Part shown: positions 24,237-32,008 of the stretch, one piece after another
How the letters are laid out: every line of letters begins with the position of its first letter
How positions within the stretch are numbered: position 1 is the first letter of the stretch
Source: Streptomyces fumigatiscleroticus
GTDB lineage: Bacteria; Actinomycetota; Actinomycetes; Streptomycetales; Streptomycetaceae
Direction: 5' to 3'
Assembly: GCF_014647975.1 (NCBI RefSeq)
Contig: NZ_BMQF01000035.1
Coordinates: 1-38,865 of the forward strand
DNA length: 38,865 nucleotides
Notes under the pieces: model-generated
Seen by the model: only the letters and a program-made list of their open reading frames with translations
Database searches by the model: none
Told to the model about the DNA's origin: nothing
Position numbers and translations under genes: made by a program

Positions 24237-25067
24237 TCAGTGGTCGGGGCCGGTGGTTTTCCGCCGGCGGCTGGTCTTCTGCCGGGCGGGGGGGGTGTTG
24301 GTGGTGGGGAGGGGGAGGGTGGTGGTGCCGTTGATGATGTCGCGGGCGAGGTCGGCGATGCGGATCTGGTGGTGGCGGGCGTGGGCGCGCAGGTGGTGGA
24401 AGGCGGTTTCGGGGTCGATGCCGTGGTGGGAGGTGAGGTAGCCCTTGGCCTGTTCGATGATGCTGCGGGTGGTGAGGGCCTGCTGGAGCTGGGTGCTGAG
24501 GGTGCGGTGGTGGTCCAGGGTGGTCTGCTGGAGCAGGGAGATGGCGGTGATGTCGGCCAGGGCCCGGGCGAGGTGCCGGTCGGCGTCGGTCAGGGGCCCG
24601 GGGGCGCGGCGGAAGAGGTTGAGGACGCCGAGGGTCTGCCGGCGCAGCCGGATGGGGATGGCGCACACCGACCGGTAGCCGGCGCGGTGCGCGCGGGTGT
24701 CGAAGGCGGGCCAGGGGGAGGGGGTGGCCTGGATGTCGTGGTCGAGGGGGCCGGCTTGGTGGTAGGCGGTGCGGCAGGGGCCTTCGCGGGCGTCGAGTTC
24801 GAAGAGTTCGACCAGGCGGACGCGTTCGGAGGTGGTGGCGACCAGGCGCAGGGGCGCGTCGTCGGGGGCGGCCAGCATGACGCCGGCGTCGGCGATGTCG
24901 AGGAGGTCCATGCAGTGCTCGGCGACGCGGTACAGGAAGTCGGTGGGGTCGAAGTCGGCTACCAGGACGTCGGCCAGGTCGATCAGGGCGGCGGTCACCC
25001 GTATCTCGCGGGGCGGGCGGACGGGGGCGCCGTGCGGGTCGGCTGCGGGTAGGGGTGGGAGGGGCAT
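24237..25067 (-). CDS. GAF-ANTAR RNA-binding antiterminator-type regulator
   Basis: The protein has 276 residues. A GAF domain occupies about residues 25-170 (FLYRVAEHCMDLLDIADAGV; GYRSVCAIPIRLRRQTLGVL; NLFRRAPGPLTDADRHLARA), followed by the ANTAR domain (about 190-245: RSIIEQAKGYLTSHHGIDPE, TAFHHLRAHARHHQIRIADL) with the usual Ala and aromatic positions of the three-helix RNA-binding fold. Such proteins sense a signal via GAF and control transcription termination by binding tandem hairpins. The tail from 250 is Thr/Pro/Arg-rich. ATG at 25067 with GGAGACC before it. It leads, on the same strand, a cluster of STAS proteins, with which it may form a stress-signalling group. Confidence 0.88.
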   Translation of the reverse strand: MPLPPLPAADPHGAPVRPPREIRVTAALIDLADVLVADFDPTDFLYRVAEHCMDLLDIADAGVMLAAPDDAPLRLVATTSERVRLVELFELDAREGPCRTAYHQAGPLDHDIQATPSPWPAFDTRAHRAGYRSVCAIPIRLRRQTLGVLNLFRRAPGPLTDADRHLARALADITAISLLQQTTLDHHRTLSTQLQQALTTRSIIEQAKGYLTSHHGIDPETAFHHLRAHARHHQIRIADLARDIINGTTTLPLPTTNTPPARQKTSRRRKTTGPDH

Positions 25068-25244
25068 GGTGGTCTCCGATCGTCGGTGTCAGCGACCGGT
25101 GATCGGAGAGTCATGCACGGGGTCCGGGTGGGCAGCCCCCTCGCCAGCGCTGACCTGCCCCCAGGCTAGTCCTTGCAGTCCGGCTCGTGGAGCCCCCGGG
25201 AAGCCGCCGCGCCTGGCCCGTGGAGCCTCCCGGGCGGGCCGTGC

Positions 25245-25604
25245 TCACCGGCCGGCGGGCGGGGGCTGCCGTGGGAGGGGGAGGTGAGCGGTCAGGCCCG
25301 CGGTGTCGATGGCGGTGTGGAGTGTGGTGCTGAGGTGGGTGATGGTGAAGTCGATGCCGAGGGCCTCGAGTACGGCGACCGCGCCGTGCAGGACGTGGAG
25401 GCTGTCGGGGTCGCAGTGCACGACGTCGGACAGGTCCAGGCGTACGGGCGGGTCGACGGTGTCGTACAGCAGCTGCCGCATGACCGCTCTGGTGAGTTGG
25501 TGGACGGTGCCGGGGTCCAGCCGTCCGGCCAGTGACACCAGTACGGCGTGTTCGCCGGCGTGCTCACGCTCGACGGTGAGCCGGGATCCTGCTGCGTGGT
25601 CCAT
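25245..25604 (-). CDS. STAS-domain protein (anti-anti-sigma-like), divergent phosphorylation loop
   Basis: The protein has 119 residues with a single STAS fold (HAVLVSLAGRLDPGTVHQLT; VDPPVRLDLSDVVHCDPDSL; HVLHGAVAVLEALGIDFTIT). SpoIIAA-type antagonists carry a D-S-S/T-G loop with the phosphorylated Ser; here the aligned loop reads C-D-P-D-S-L, so the usual phosphosite seems displaced or lost. It may still bind an anti-sigma kinase constitutively. ATG at 25604 follows GAGGAAGAG. It is encoded upstream of, and on the same strand as, the GAF-ANTAR gene with a 177-base gap. Confidence 0.82.
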   Translation of the reverse strand: MDHAAGSRLTVEREHAGEHAVLVSLAGRLDPGTVHQLTRAVMRQLLYDTVDPPVRLDLSDVVHCDPDSLHVLHGAVAVLEALGIDFTITHLSTTLHTAIDTAGLTAHLPLPRQPPPAGR

Positions 25605-25822
25605 GTGCGCTCTTCCTCAAGGCCCGGGTGGGCGGGGCGGGCTGCCGCCCGGTTCGTGCCGTGCGCTGCTCACCGCGGGCCACGGGACCACGGCCCGCGG
25701 TGAAGTCCTGTGCCGCTGCCGTGTGCGGGGCATGGCTTGCGGTCATGTACGGCCGTGGTCCGCCCGGTCCGGCCTGCCGGTGCCCCGGCCGGGGCCGGGC
25801 CGGGGTGTGTTCAGAAGGTTTC

Positions 25823-26050
25823 TTAGCCTCTGGCGGCGGGGCGGGGCACCCGGTGGTCGCCGTCGGGCGGCGCGGTGCGGCGGTCCTCGGCGTGGACGAG
25901 GAGGGCCAGCAGGGAGGCGACGGTCAGGCCGGCTTCGGCCGGGTGGCGCAGCACCCGGGCGGGGTTGATGCGGTAGGCGTTGGCGCGGCCCTGGCGGGTG
26001 TGGGAGAGGTAGCCCGGCCTCAACGCGCTGCCGACCGGCCACCGCGCCAT
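25823..26050 (-). pseudogene. winged-helix regulator, C-terminal fragment
   Basis: From 26050 the minus strand reads MARWPVGSALRPGYLSHTRQ, GRANAYRINPARVLRHPAEA and GLTVASLLALLVHAEDRR, ending at 25823. G.L...R.GR.N.Y.vNP...lRHP.EAG..V..LL.L is the wing and final helix of ArsR-like or MarR-like winged-helix proteins common in Streptomyces. The recognition helices are absent. Its start region overlaps the opposite-strand STAS fragment, so the locus is a rearrangement joint. Confidence 0.5.
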
Positions 26051-26177
26051 GCGGGACTCACCGGGCTGGCTGCGTCTGGCAGGCCTGCGCCCCGGTGTCC
26101 GCCGGGTCGTGGAGCTCACCGGTGCCGACACCCTCATCGACTGCTACGCCACGGTCGGCCGGGCGCTCGCCCCGTAA
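26049..26177 (+). pseudogene. STAS-domain protein, C-terminal fragment
   Basis: The plus strand reads GWLRLAGLRPGVRRVVELTG and then ADTLIDCYATVGRALAP and TAA. L.G.RP.VRRV.ELTG.D.L...Y.T...AL is the last helix and strand of Streptomyces anti-sigma antagonists. Only 42 codons exist, without the phosphorylation loop. It is a remnant of a third STAS gene in this cluster. Confidence 0.6.
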
Positions 26178-26331
26178 CCCCGCCGCCGGCGGCCCGACGG
26201 CCGCACCCCCGCCCACTACGCTCGCGGACCCCTCCCACGCGCCGCCGGGCGGCACCGGCACGGCGACGAGGCGAGCCGGGCTGCGCGCGGCGTGTGGCCC
26301 CGGTGACTTCCCGCGACCCTGGGAACACCGT

Positions 26332-26673
26332 TCAGGTGTCGCTGATCCGGAGATCGTCCATCTCATGCCAGCCGTGGTCTGCCAGCCGCTGCTTCAGGCC
26401 GAGTTCGGGGCGTGCCCGCAGGGTCAGGCACAGGGGCGGAGGCAGGGCGCGGGCGACGTCGATCAACGCTATGAGCGCTTGCTGGGAGAGGTGGTGGACA
26501 CCGGTGAGATCGACGGTGATGTCGGTGGTGTCCTGGTGCTGTCCGCGGCAGTGCATCAGGGCCAGGGCTACGGGGCTTTTGTGGGCTGCTGTGATCTGGC
26601 CGAAGAGCCGGATGCCCGGCGCGTGCCCCAGAGGGGTGATGAACATGAGGTCGTCGATGAAATGGTCGGACAT
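26332..26673 (-). CDS. STAS-like protein (MEDS/STAS type)
   Basis: The protein has 113 residues. IRLFGQITAAHKSPVALALM, then DITVDLTGVHHLSQQALIAL and IDVARALPPPLCLTLRARPE follow the STAS order, but the loop that normally reads D-S-S-G is S-Q-Q-A, so it cannot be phosphorylated in the usual way. The start (MSDHFIDDLMFI) is short and may be complete. ATG at 26673 follows AGGAAG. It is probably a regulator that binds a kinase or sensor partner without being switched by phosphorylation; that is inference. Confidence 0.7.
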   Translation of the reverse strand: MSDHFIDDLMFITPLGHAPGIRLFGQITAAHKSPVALALMHCRGQHQDTTDITVDLTGVHHLSQQALIALIDVARALPPPLCLTLRARPELGLKQRLADHGWHEMDDLRISDT

Positions 26674-27444
26674 GACCGGAACTTCCTAAAACCGTGCACT
26701 GCCGGAGAAGCGGAGGCGACCGGGAGCTGTCGGGCTGGGCCGCGGCGGTTCCTCGAACGATGCGGAGGAGGCGGGCTTCGAGTATCCCGCTGGAGACAGC
26801 CGCTGACGTAGGAGCGCCCCTTGGGCCCCGAGTGATCGTCAGACCGCGGTGCCGTGGCAACGGCCGATCGCAGGTCACGGACTCCTCGCAGCGTACGCCC
26901 AAACCCTCCCCCACGGACAGCCCATCGCGGTACCGATCGGCCCGCGTAGTACCGACGGTTCGCGCTGCATCTCGGCGAAGGCCGACGGGGGCGTGGAGGC
27001 CAGGTTGCCTGGCCGGCTGCGGACAGGGATGTGCCGCGGTGCACCCGGGCCTGCCCGCGGCCGGTGGGCTGTCCAGGGCCCGCACGGTGCGGTGTGCGCC
27101 GCAGGCCGTCAGGCCCCGCACCGGCACTGCGGAGCCGGTGCCGGGCCTGACACGCGTACCCGCGGGGGATGCGGAGATCATGTACGCGGTCGCGGTGCCC
27201 AACGCCGGCGCCGGCCCCCGGTCACGGCCGGCCGGTGGCCGCACTGCCGCGCCCGGGCCCGATGCTTCTCCTTGTAGGGCGCACGGCCAACCGCATGCCC
27301 TCCCGCGCCCCACGTCTTGCGGGTGTTTCGGGGATGTTCCCGGGTAGGTGCGCGGCCCACGAAGCCGTGTCGGCCCCCGCACTGATCGGCGGCAGGATGG
27401 CCCCCTTTCCGGACCTGATGCCCGGCCACGGCGGCTGTCCCCGT
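26674..27444. other. no recognisable gene
   Basis: About 770 bases with only Arg/Pro/Gly-rich frames. A CACGCGTACCCGCGGGGGA sequence near 27150 also occurs near 23469; the surrounding sequence differs. Confidence 0.4.
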
Positions 27445-27721
27445 CCAGCGCGATCCGCTTGAGCGCGGCGAACAGCCCGGCCTTGATCCACTCGTCGCGG
27501 CGGTTGCGGATCGTGGACGCCGAGCACGTGGTGTCGGCGATCGCCTCGTAGGAGCAGCGGAACGGCAACGCCTGGTTGAGCTTGTCGAACACGGTCCGAT
27601 CACTGATCCGCCGCCGGTGACACCCCAGCGGGTGCGCGGGATCGACCACTGGTCGGGCGGGGATCAGTGCGGCGAACTGGTCCCACAGCGGGGTGGTCGG
27701 CCGTGATGGCAACGCGGGCAC
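27445..27721 (-). mobile_element. IS5-type transposase N-terminal remnant
   Basis: From a GTG at 27721 the minus strand reads MPALPSRPTTPLWDQFAALI, GCHRRRISDRTVFDKLNQAL and CSYEAIADTTCSASTIRNRR to KRIALDG. This matches the first 90 residues of the transposase at 29021 (MPTLPSWLTEPLWDQLAALL and so on). Sense is lost after RIALD. The terminal inverted repeat of the intact element is not visible here, so this is a truncated relative. Confidence 0.8.
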
Positions 27722-27755
27722 AGGTACTTCCGATGACCACCCATGTGTGCGGCCT

Positions 27756-28454
27756 CTAGGCCGTCTCGAGCAGCAGCGCGGTGAGCTCGACGGGCATGGT
27801 GATCATGCAGTCGTGGCCGGTCGGCAGCTCGCGTACTCGTTCGCCTGCCGGGACGGGACGCCGGGTGATGTCCGCCGGCCGGCCCTCGAGGCAGTGGATG
27901 TGTGTGCGCGGGATCGCGCGCGCGGCCGGGTCGTCCAGCAGGACTGGCTCCCGCAGGCACCGCACCGGCTGGTCCGACAGCATCGAGCGCAACCAGGCGA
28001 GGTCGTCGGGATCGGTGACGCCGAACAAGCCAAGCGGCGGCGGCTGCTCGGGCATCGGCGGAACCCGCCAGCCGTCCACGGCGAGGTCGATGAGCTGCTT
28101 GGTGACAGGGAGGACGTCGACAGCGGTCTCGCCGTCTTCGGGGACCATCGCGTCGAGGAACACCAGATGCGCGATCCGCTTCGGGACCCGGTTGGCGACT
28201 CCCGAGATGACCATCCCGGCGTAGCTGTGCCCGACGAGCACGACGTCGCGGAGGTGCTCGTCTTCGATCAGGCCGGCGACGTCGTCGATGTGGGTGCCGA
28301 GCCCGATCTTGGGGCTCAGCAGGTGTGCCTTGTCGCCGTAGCCGGTCAGCGACGGCGCCAGCACCCGGTGCCCGGCCGCCTCCAGCAGTGGGACCACCCG
28401 GTCCCAGCTTCGGCCGTTGTGCCAGGCGCCGTGTACCAGAAGGAATGTGGCCAT
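27756..28454 (-). CDS. alpha/beta hydrolase
   Basis: The protein has 232 residues: FLLVHGAWHNGRSWDRVVPL at strand 3 with the oxyanion HG, VLVGHSYAGMVISGVANRVP with the nucleophile elbow G-H-S-Y-A-G, and a C-terminal GHDCMITMP with the catalytic His. This is the small AB_hydrolase_6/esterase group (salicylic acid-binding protein 2-like) acting on esters or lactones in the cytoplasm. The ATG at 28454 lies about 12 nt after GGAGG. It is divergent from an HxlR regulator (118 bases) with palindrome-like sequences between, which suggests induction by its substrate or a related electrophile. Confidence 0.87.
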   Translation of the reverse strand: MATFLLVHGAWHNGRSWDRVVPLLEAAGHRVLAPSLTGYGDKAHLLSPKIGLGTHIDDVAGLIEDEHLRDVVLVGHSYAGMVISGVANRVPKRIAHLVFLDAMVPEDGETAVDVLPVTKQLIDLAVDGWRVPPMPEQPPPLGLFGVTDPDDLAWLRSMLSDQPVRCLREPVLLDDPAARAIPRTHIHCLEGRPADITRRPVPAGERVRELPTGHDCMITMPVELTALLLETA

Positions 28455-28480
28455 GGTCGTGTGGTTCCTCCTCGTGCCTC

Positions 28481-28552
28481 GGTACTCTTTGGTAACCGCG
28501 ACCATCGTGATCCCCGCGACGCTCCCCGGGCAATACGGCACTTTTCGGTGCC
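28481..28552. promoter_or_regulatory. two candidate HxlR operators
   Basis: GGTACTCTTTGGTAACC (28481-28497) and GGCACTTTTCGGTGCC (28537-28552) are imperfect palindromes that share the form GGNAC-TTT-GGT, 56 bases apart, in the divergent gap between hydrolase and HxlR genes. Confidence 0.45.
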
Positions 28553-28572
28553 CCGGTTCTCAGGAGGTAACC

Positions 28573-28911
28573 GTGCAGGACCCGTGCCAGGCCCGTGAAG
28601 TCCTCGGGATCGTCGGGGACAAGTGGGCGCTGCTGATCGTGCGCATGCTCAAGGACGGGCCGTTGCGCTTCACCGAGCTCAAGCGGGCCATCGACGGCAT
28701 CAGCCAGCGCATGCTCACCGTGACGCTGCGCGACCTCGAACGCGACGGGATCCTGACGCGCACGGTCCGCAACGTCATGCCGCCGCACGTCAGCTACGAA
28801 CTGACCGCGATGGGCCGGAGCCTGCGCGAGGCCACCGCGCCGCTGCTCGAATGGAGCATCACGCACCTGCCACACATCGACGCCGCTCGCACGGCCTACG
28901 ACAACCGCTGA
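28573..28911 (+). CDS. HxlR family winged-helix regulator
   Basis: The protein has 112 residues and opens VQDPCQAREVLGIVGDKWAL, the HxlR signature with its conserved Cys at residue 5, followed by FTELKRAIDGISQRMLTVTL and the wing (VSYELTAMGRSL). The GTG at 28573 is chosen because GGAGGT lies 4 nt upstream and the Cys is near the start as in the family. It probably represses the divergent hydrolase. It resembles the HxlR gene at 11764 by family only. The transposon's left end lies 53 bases past its stop. Confidence 0.9.
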   Translation: MQDPCQAREVLGIVGDKWALLIVRMLKDGPLRFTELKRAIDGISQRMLTVTLRDLERDGILTRTVRNVMPPHVSYELTAMGRSLREATAPLLEWSITHLPHIDAARTAYDNR

Positions 28912-28964
28912 ACGAGTAAGAGGCCGCGCAGACAGGCGTGGTGGGGGGCCTCGGCAGCAGAGCG

Positions 28965-29018
28965 GGCACAGGTCCTGGTGATCATGGAGTTGCGACGCTC
29001 AGTGATCACTGAGGAGAC
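28965..29018 (+). repeat. left terminal inverted repeat
   Basis: Compared with the reverse complement of 31450-31503, about 47 of 54 positions agree, including the uninterrupted block GACGCTCAGTGATC (28993-29006). Confidence 0.85.
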
Positions 29019-29020
29019 AT

Positions 29021-29865
29021 GTGCCCACGCTGCCATCATGGCTCACCGAACCGCTCTGGGACCAATTAGCGGCCCTGCTGCCCGAGCCGGCGGAAGACCA
29101 CCCAGACCATCCACTCGGCTGCCGCCGCCGGCGCATCAGCGACCGGATCATCTTCGACAAGATGCTGCAACTGCTGCGCTTCGGCTGCTCCTACGAGGCG
29201 ATCGCCGGCACGACCTGCTCGGCCACCACGATCCGTAGCCGTCGCGAGGAGTGGATACGACTCGGCGTGTTCGCCCAGCTCAAGCAGATCGCGCTGGACT
29301 CCTACGACCGGATCGTCGGCCTCGTCCTCGACCAGATCGCCGTGGACGGCTCCATCACCAAGGCGCCCGGAGTCGGCGAGGTCGCCGGCCGCTCACCGGT
29401 CGACCGCGGCACAAACAGGGCCTGAAACGCTCGGGCATGACAGACGGGTACGGCATTCCCCCGGGCCGTGTCCTGGCTGACGCCGACCGCCACGGCTCCC
29501 CGCTGCTCGCCTCGGCCCTGGACCGCCTGGACGACCTGGGACCGTTACCCGACTGCATCACCGTGCACCTGGACGCCGGCTACGACCCGGACAGAACCCG
29601 CACGCTGCTCAGCGGACGCGGTCTCCACGGCCGCATCGCGCACAAAGGCGAGAAGGCGCCCATCCAGGCCAGTCAGCGTTGGCACGTGGAGCGCACCCAC
29701 GCCTGGCGGAACGCCTTCCACCGGCTCGCCCGCTGCTACGAGCGGCGCACCACCGTCGTCGAGGCGTTCTTTGGCCTTGCCGACACGATCATCACCGTGC
29801 GCAGCCTGATCCGGCAGGCACGGACCACCCACCGCCGGGACGGACGCCCCACCCGACGACCATGA
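29021..29865 (+). pseudogene. IS5-family transposase, frameshifted
   Basis: GTG at 29021, with GGAG six nt before, starts MPTLPSWLTEPLWDQLAALL. The first frame carries IAVDGSITKAPGVGEVAGRS with catalytic Asp 1 and ends at a TGA (29423-29425) after SPVDRGTNRA. The second frame resumes at about 29413 as KQGLKRSGMTDGYGIPPGRV and holds ITVHLDAGYDPDRT (Asp 2) and SQRWHVERTHAWRNAF (Glu). All three DDE residues are present. The shift lies between GGC and AAACAG, where two extra bases (AC) appear. Programmed frameshifting is known for some IS5 elements, but no slippery heptamer is visible here, so I lean to a mutation. Confidence 0.82.
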
Positions 29866-29873
29866 CCACACGC

Positions 29874-30506
29874 CTATCTGCCCGACCCGTTACTCGGGAC
29901 CTCCCTGTGGAGGCGTCCGGCGGTAGTGGCGAGTGTGCGAGCGGCTTCGATCACTGTCTCGCGGCGGCGGGTCAGGGCGGCCTGGTCGGTCTCCTCGTCC
30001 AGGACCATGCGGCACATTTTGGGCACCGCGAAGTTCCAGGCGATCAGCCCCATGACGGTGAACAGCAGGTCCTGGGCGGCGCGGACGCGTGCGTCCTCGG
30101 GAAGTTGGGGCGCGCCTGCGCCCGCGAGCCGGTGGGCCTTCTCACGGAAACCGTCACGGCGTTCCCGCTCGTTCTCCTCGGGTTCGTCGCATGCCTCCAG
30201 TGCTTCCCACAGCAGGAGCCTGATCAGCTCCGGGTGTTGTTGGTACCAGTCGAAGATCTGCCCGACTGACTCGGCCACGGCGTCGGGATCGATGGAGACG
30301 GAGAAGCGGACCTCCTCCAGTTTCGCCCGCAGGACGGCGGCGAACAGCTTCTCCTTGCTCCCGTAATACAGGTAGATGGCCTGCTTGTTGGCCCTGGCGG
30401 CCGTCGCGATCCGGCCGACCCTGGCCCCCGCCAGGCCATGCTCGGCAAACTCGGCGGCGGCTGCGGTGAAGATCCGCCGTCTGGTGTCCTCCGCGTCATA
30501 GGCCAT
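29874..30506 (-). CDS. TetR family regulator (transposon cargo)
   Basis: The protein has 210 residues with a clear TetR HTH (RRRIFTAAAAEFAEHGLAGA, RVGRIATAARANKQAIYLYY, GSKEKLFAAVL) and a long helical ligand domain (VGQIFDWYQQHPELIRLLLW; TVMGLIAWNFAVPKMCRMVL). ATG at 30506. It lies inside the inverted repeats and is divergent from the SDR gene. Two AACCANNNGGTT palindromes occur between the starts, so it most likely regulates itself and the SDR. Its stop is 9 bases from the transposase stop, tail to tail. Confidence 0.9.
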   Translation of the reverse strand: MAYDAEDTRRRIFTAAAAEFAEHGLAGARVGRIATAARANKQAIYLYYGSKEKLFAAVLRAKLEEVRFSVSIDPDAVAESVGQIFDWYQQHPELIRLLLWEALEACDEPEENERERRDGFREKAHRLAGAGAPQLPEDARVRAAQDLLFTVMGLIAWNFAVPKMCRMVLDEETDQAALTRRRETVIEAARTLATTAGRLHREVPSNGSGR

Positions 30507-30516
30507 GGACGAATTA

Positions 30517-30584
30517 AACCATCCGGTTGACTCCTTCCCGCCCAAGGGGCAGTATCGACACGCCAGTAAAACAACCAGTTGGTT
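30517..30584. promoter_or_regulatory. two TetR operators
   Basis: AACCATCCGGTT (30517-30528) and AACCAGTTGGTT (30573-30584) share the palindromic half-sites AACC/GGTT with a 4-base centre. They sit in the gap between the TetR and SDR starts. Confidence 0.7.
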
Positions 30585-30606
30585 TAGTTCATGGAGAGGC
30601 TCTTCC

Positions 30607-31401
30607 TTGAGCACTGCGACTCCTATTCCCGTTCGTTCGCCATTGCCGAGCGCCCTCTCCGGCGCGACCGCCGTCCTCATCGGCGGAAGCTCAGGCATCG
30701 GGCTGGCGGCGGGCGTCCTGCTGCGCTCGGTCGGCGCCCGTGTGGTGCTGGTCGGCCGCGACCCCGACCGGCTGAAAGCCGCCGTCTCCCGAGTGCGGAG
30801 CGCGAGCCCGGCCGAGAATCCTGACGACGCCGTGCTGGGCGTTGCCGGCGACGGCGGAGACGAGCAGACCCTCGCCGAGGCTTTCGACCGGGCGGGTCAT
30901 GTCGACCATGTGCTCGTCACCGCTGGCGACATCGGCGGCGCCGGCCCCCTGACCGGGCTGTCTGCGGACGACATCCGCACGGCCTTCGACTCCCGCCTGC
31001 AAACAGCCTTCACCGCGGCCCGCGCGGCGGCGACCCGGCTTCCCGCGGGAGGCTCCCTCACGTTCAGCTCGGGGATCCTCGTGGTCCGCCCCGCTCCCGG
31101 CATGGCCGCCCCGCTGTCGGTCGTCGGTGCCGTGGAGACCCTCACCAAGGCCCTCGCCGTGGAGTTCGCTCCCGCACGGCTGCGCGTGAACACCGTCCGC
31201 TTCGGCCGGATCGACACCCCACTCTGGCGTTCGCGGCCGGGGCTGGACTCTGACGAGGCGATTGCCGCCGCCGGATCGACCACTCCCCTCGGCCGCTTCG
31301 GCACCGCCCAGGAAGCCGCAGCCTCGGTCCTCTTCCTCATGGCCAACAACTACGTCACCGGCCAGATCCTCACCGTCGACGGCGGCGAAACCCTCACCTG
31401 A
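30607..31401 (+). CDS. atypical SDR (transposon cargo), catalytic Tyr/Lys missing
   Basis: The protein has 264 residues. The Rossmann start ATAVLIGGSSGIGLAAGVLL and the end (GRFGTAQEAAASVLFLMANN; VTGQILTVDGGETLT) are classical SDR. However, at the catalytic site, where others read S...YxxxK, it reads FSSGILVVRPAPGMAAPLSV and then VGAVETLTKALA, so neither Tyr nor Lys is at the expected place. A similar divergence is seen in a known group of SDR-like proteins and may mean a ligand-binding or chaperone role. The TTG at 30607 was chosen because GGAGAGG lies seven nt upstream and no other start in frame has an SD. An ATG 16 bases earlier is out of frame. Confidence 0.8.
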   Translation: MSTATPIPVRSPLPSALSGATAVLIGGSSGIGLAAGVLLRSVGARVVLVGRDPDRLKAAVSRVRSASPAENPDDAVLGVAGDGGDEQTLAEAFDRAGHVDHVLVTAGDIGGAGPLTGLSADDIRTAFDSRLQTAFTAARAAATRLPAGGSLTFSSGILVVRPAPGMAAPLSVVGAVETLTKALAVEFAPARLRVNTVRFGRIDTPLWRSRPGLDSDEAIAAAGSTTPLGRFGTAQEAAASVLFLMANNYVTGQILTVDGGETLT

Positions 31402-31449
31402 CTCCGACTCCCACCGCCTGAGCTCAGCACGATGGCAGCGCGGCCACAG

Positions 31450-31503
31450 GTCTCCCCAAAGATCACTGAGCGTCACAACTCCGTGATCACCAAGACCTGT
31501 GCC
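31450..31503 (-). repeat. right terminal inverted repeat
   Basis: Reverse complement of the left end with about seven mismatches; the outer end reads GGCACAGGTCTTGGTGATCA when viewed from 31503 inward. Confidence 0.85.
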
Positions 31504-31650
31504 ACTTCTGCCGCCGAGGCCCCCGCCACACCTATTCGCGCGACCTCTAACGCCCGGATTCCCGAAACGTCACCTGACCTGCAGAAAGAACAGAACTAGT
31601 TCAGTTAACGTGGCGCGCTGGAGGCCGCCCGTGCCCGGCACTGCTTCCGG

Positions 31651-31908
31651 GTGATGGTCGGCCTCGTCCACGACCGGCCTCACCACCGGGCCGCCGCGCT
31701 GTTCCACTCGCTGTGCCGGGTTGAGGCGCTGGAGCACAGCAACGCCCTGTTCGGTGTGACGGTCGCGGTCGGCTACTTGCACGCCAGCGGCCTGGCCGTG
31801 CGGTTCACCACCAAGGAGGCCGCCGATCTGGCGGAGCGGGTGACGGCCGGAGACGTTGACGTGCGTGCCCTGGCCGCTGTGCTCAAGGAGTGGGCCGAGC
31901 ACGGCTGA
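31651..31908 (+). pseudogene. Doc/Fic-type toxin fragment with degraded active site
   Basis: The frame encodes 85 residues: HHRAAALFHSLCRVEALEHS, NALFGVTVAVGYLHASGLAV and RFTTKEAADLAERVTAGDVD, ending VRALAAVLKEWAEHG. The order (AAALLHSL, HxLxDGNKR, FL..NG, FTT.EA..L...VA.G..D...LA..L..) is that of Doc toxins, which modify EF-Tu. Here the motif H-x-x-x-x-G-N-K-R reads E-A-L-E-H-S-N-A-L, so the catalytic His and GNKR are gone, and about 40 N-terminal residues are missing. It is a non-functional remnant of a toxin-antitoxin module; no antitoxin is visible. Confidence 0.6.
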
Positions 31909-32008
31909 GTCCGCTGGCACGGCCAAGCCCAGGCGAGGGCACGGCGGTGCGGGCTGCTGGATGCCGCGAGCGTCCGCCCGGGAAGACGCGGGGGTGGGCG
32001 TTGGCACG

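Larger units (their letters stand above)
28965..31503. mobile_element. IS5-type insertion sequence carrying a TetR-SDR cargo pair
   Basis: The element is bounded by 54-bp inverted repeats (28965-29018 and 31450-31503) that begin GGCACAGGTC and share GACGCTCAGTGATC. Inside are a transposase (29021-29865), a minus-strand TetR gene (29874-30506) and a plus-strand SDR gene (30607-31401). Total length is about 2.5 kb, more than a plain IS5 (about 0.85-1.3 kb), the difference being the cargo. No target-site duplication is visible at the ends. The transposase is frameshifted, so this copy may no longer move on its own. Confidence 0.8.

Noticed and set aside
23462..27180. CACGCGTACCCGCGGGGGA seen near 23469 and 27150 as a possible dispersed repeat
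   Set aside because: Only about 19 bases agree and the flanks differ; this is likely chance in such GC-rich DNA.
26363..27721. A 452-codon frame joining an IS5 N-terminus to a STAS-like end
   Set aside because: Only the first 90 codons are transposase; the rest has no coding character and the STAS gene is read in another frame.
28965..31503. Target-site duplication at the ends of the IS with cargo
   Set aside because: The bases just outside the two ends (AGCG on the left, ACTTC on the right) do not match.
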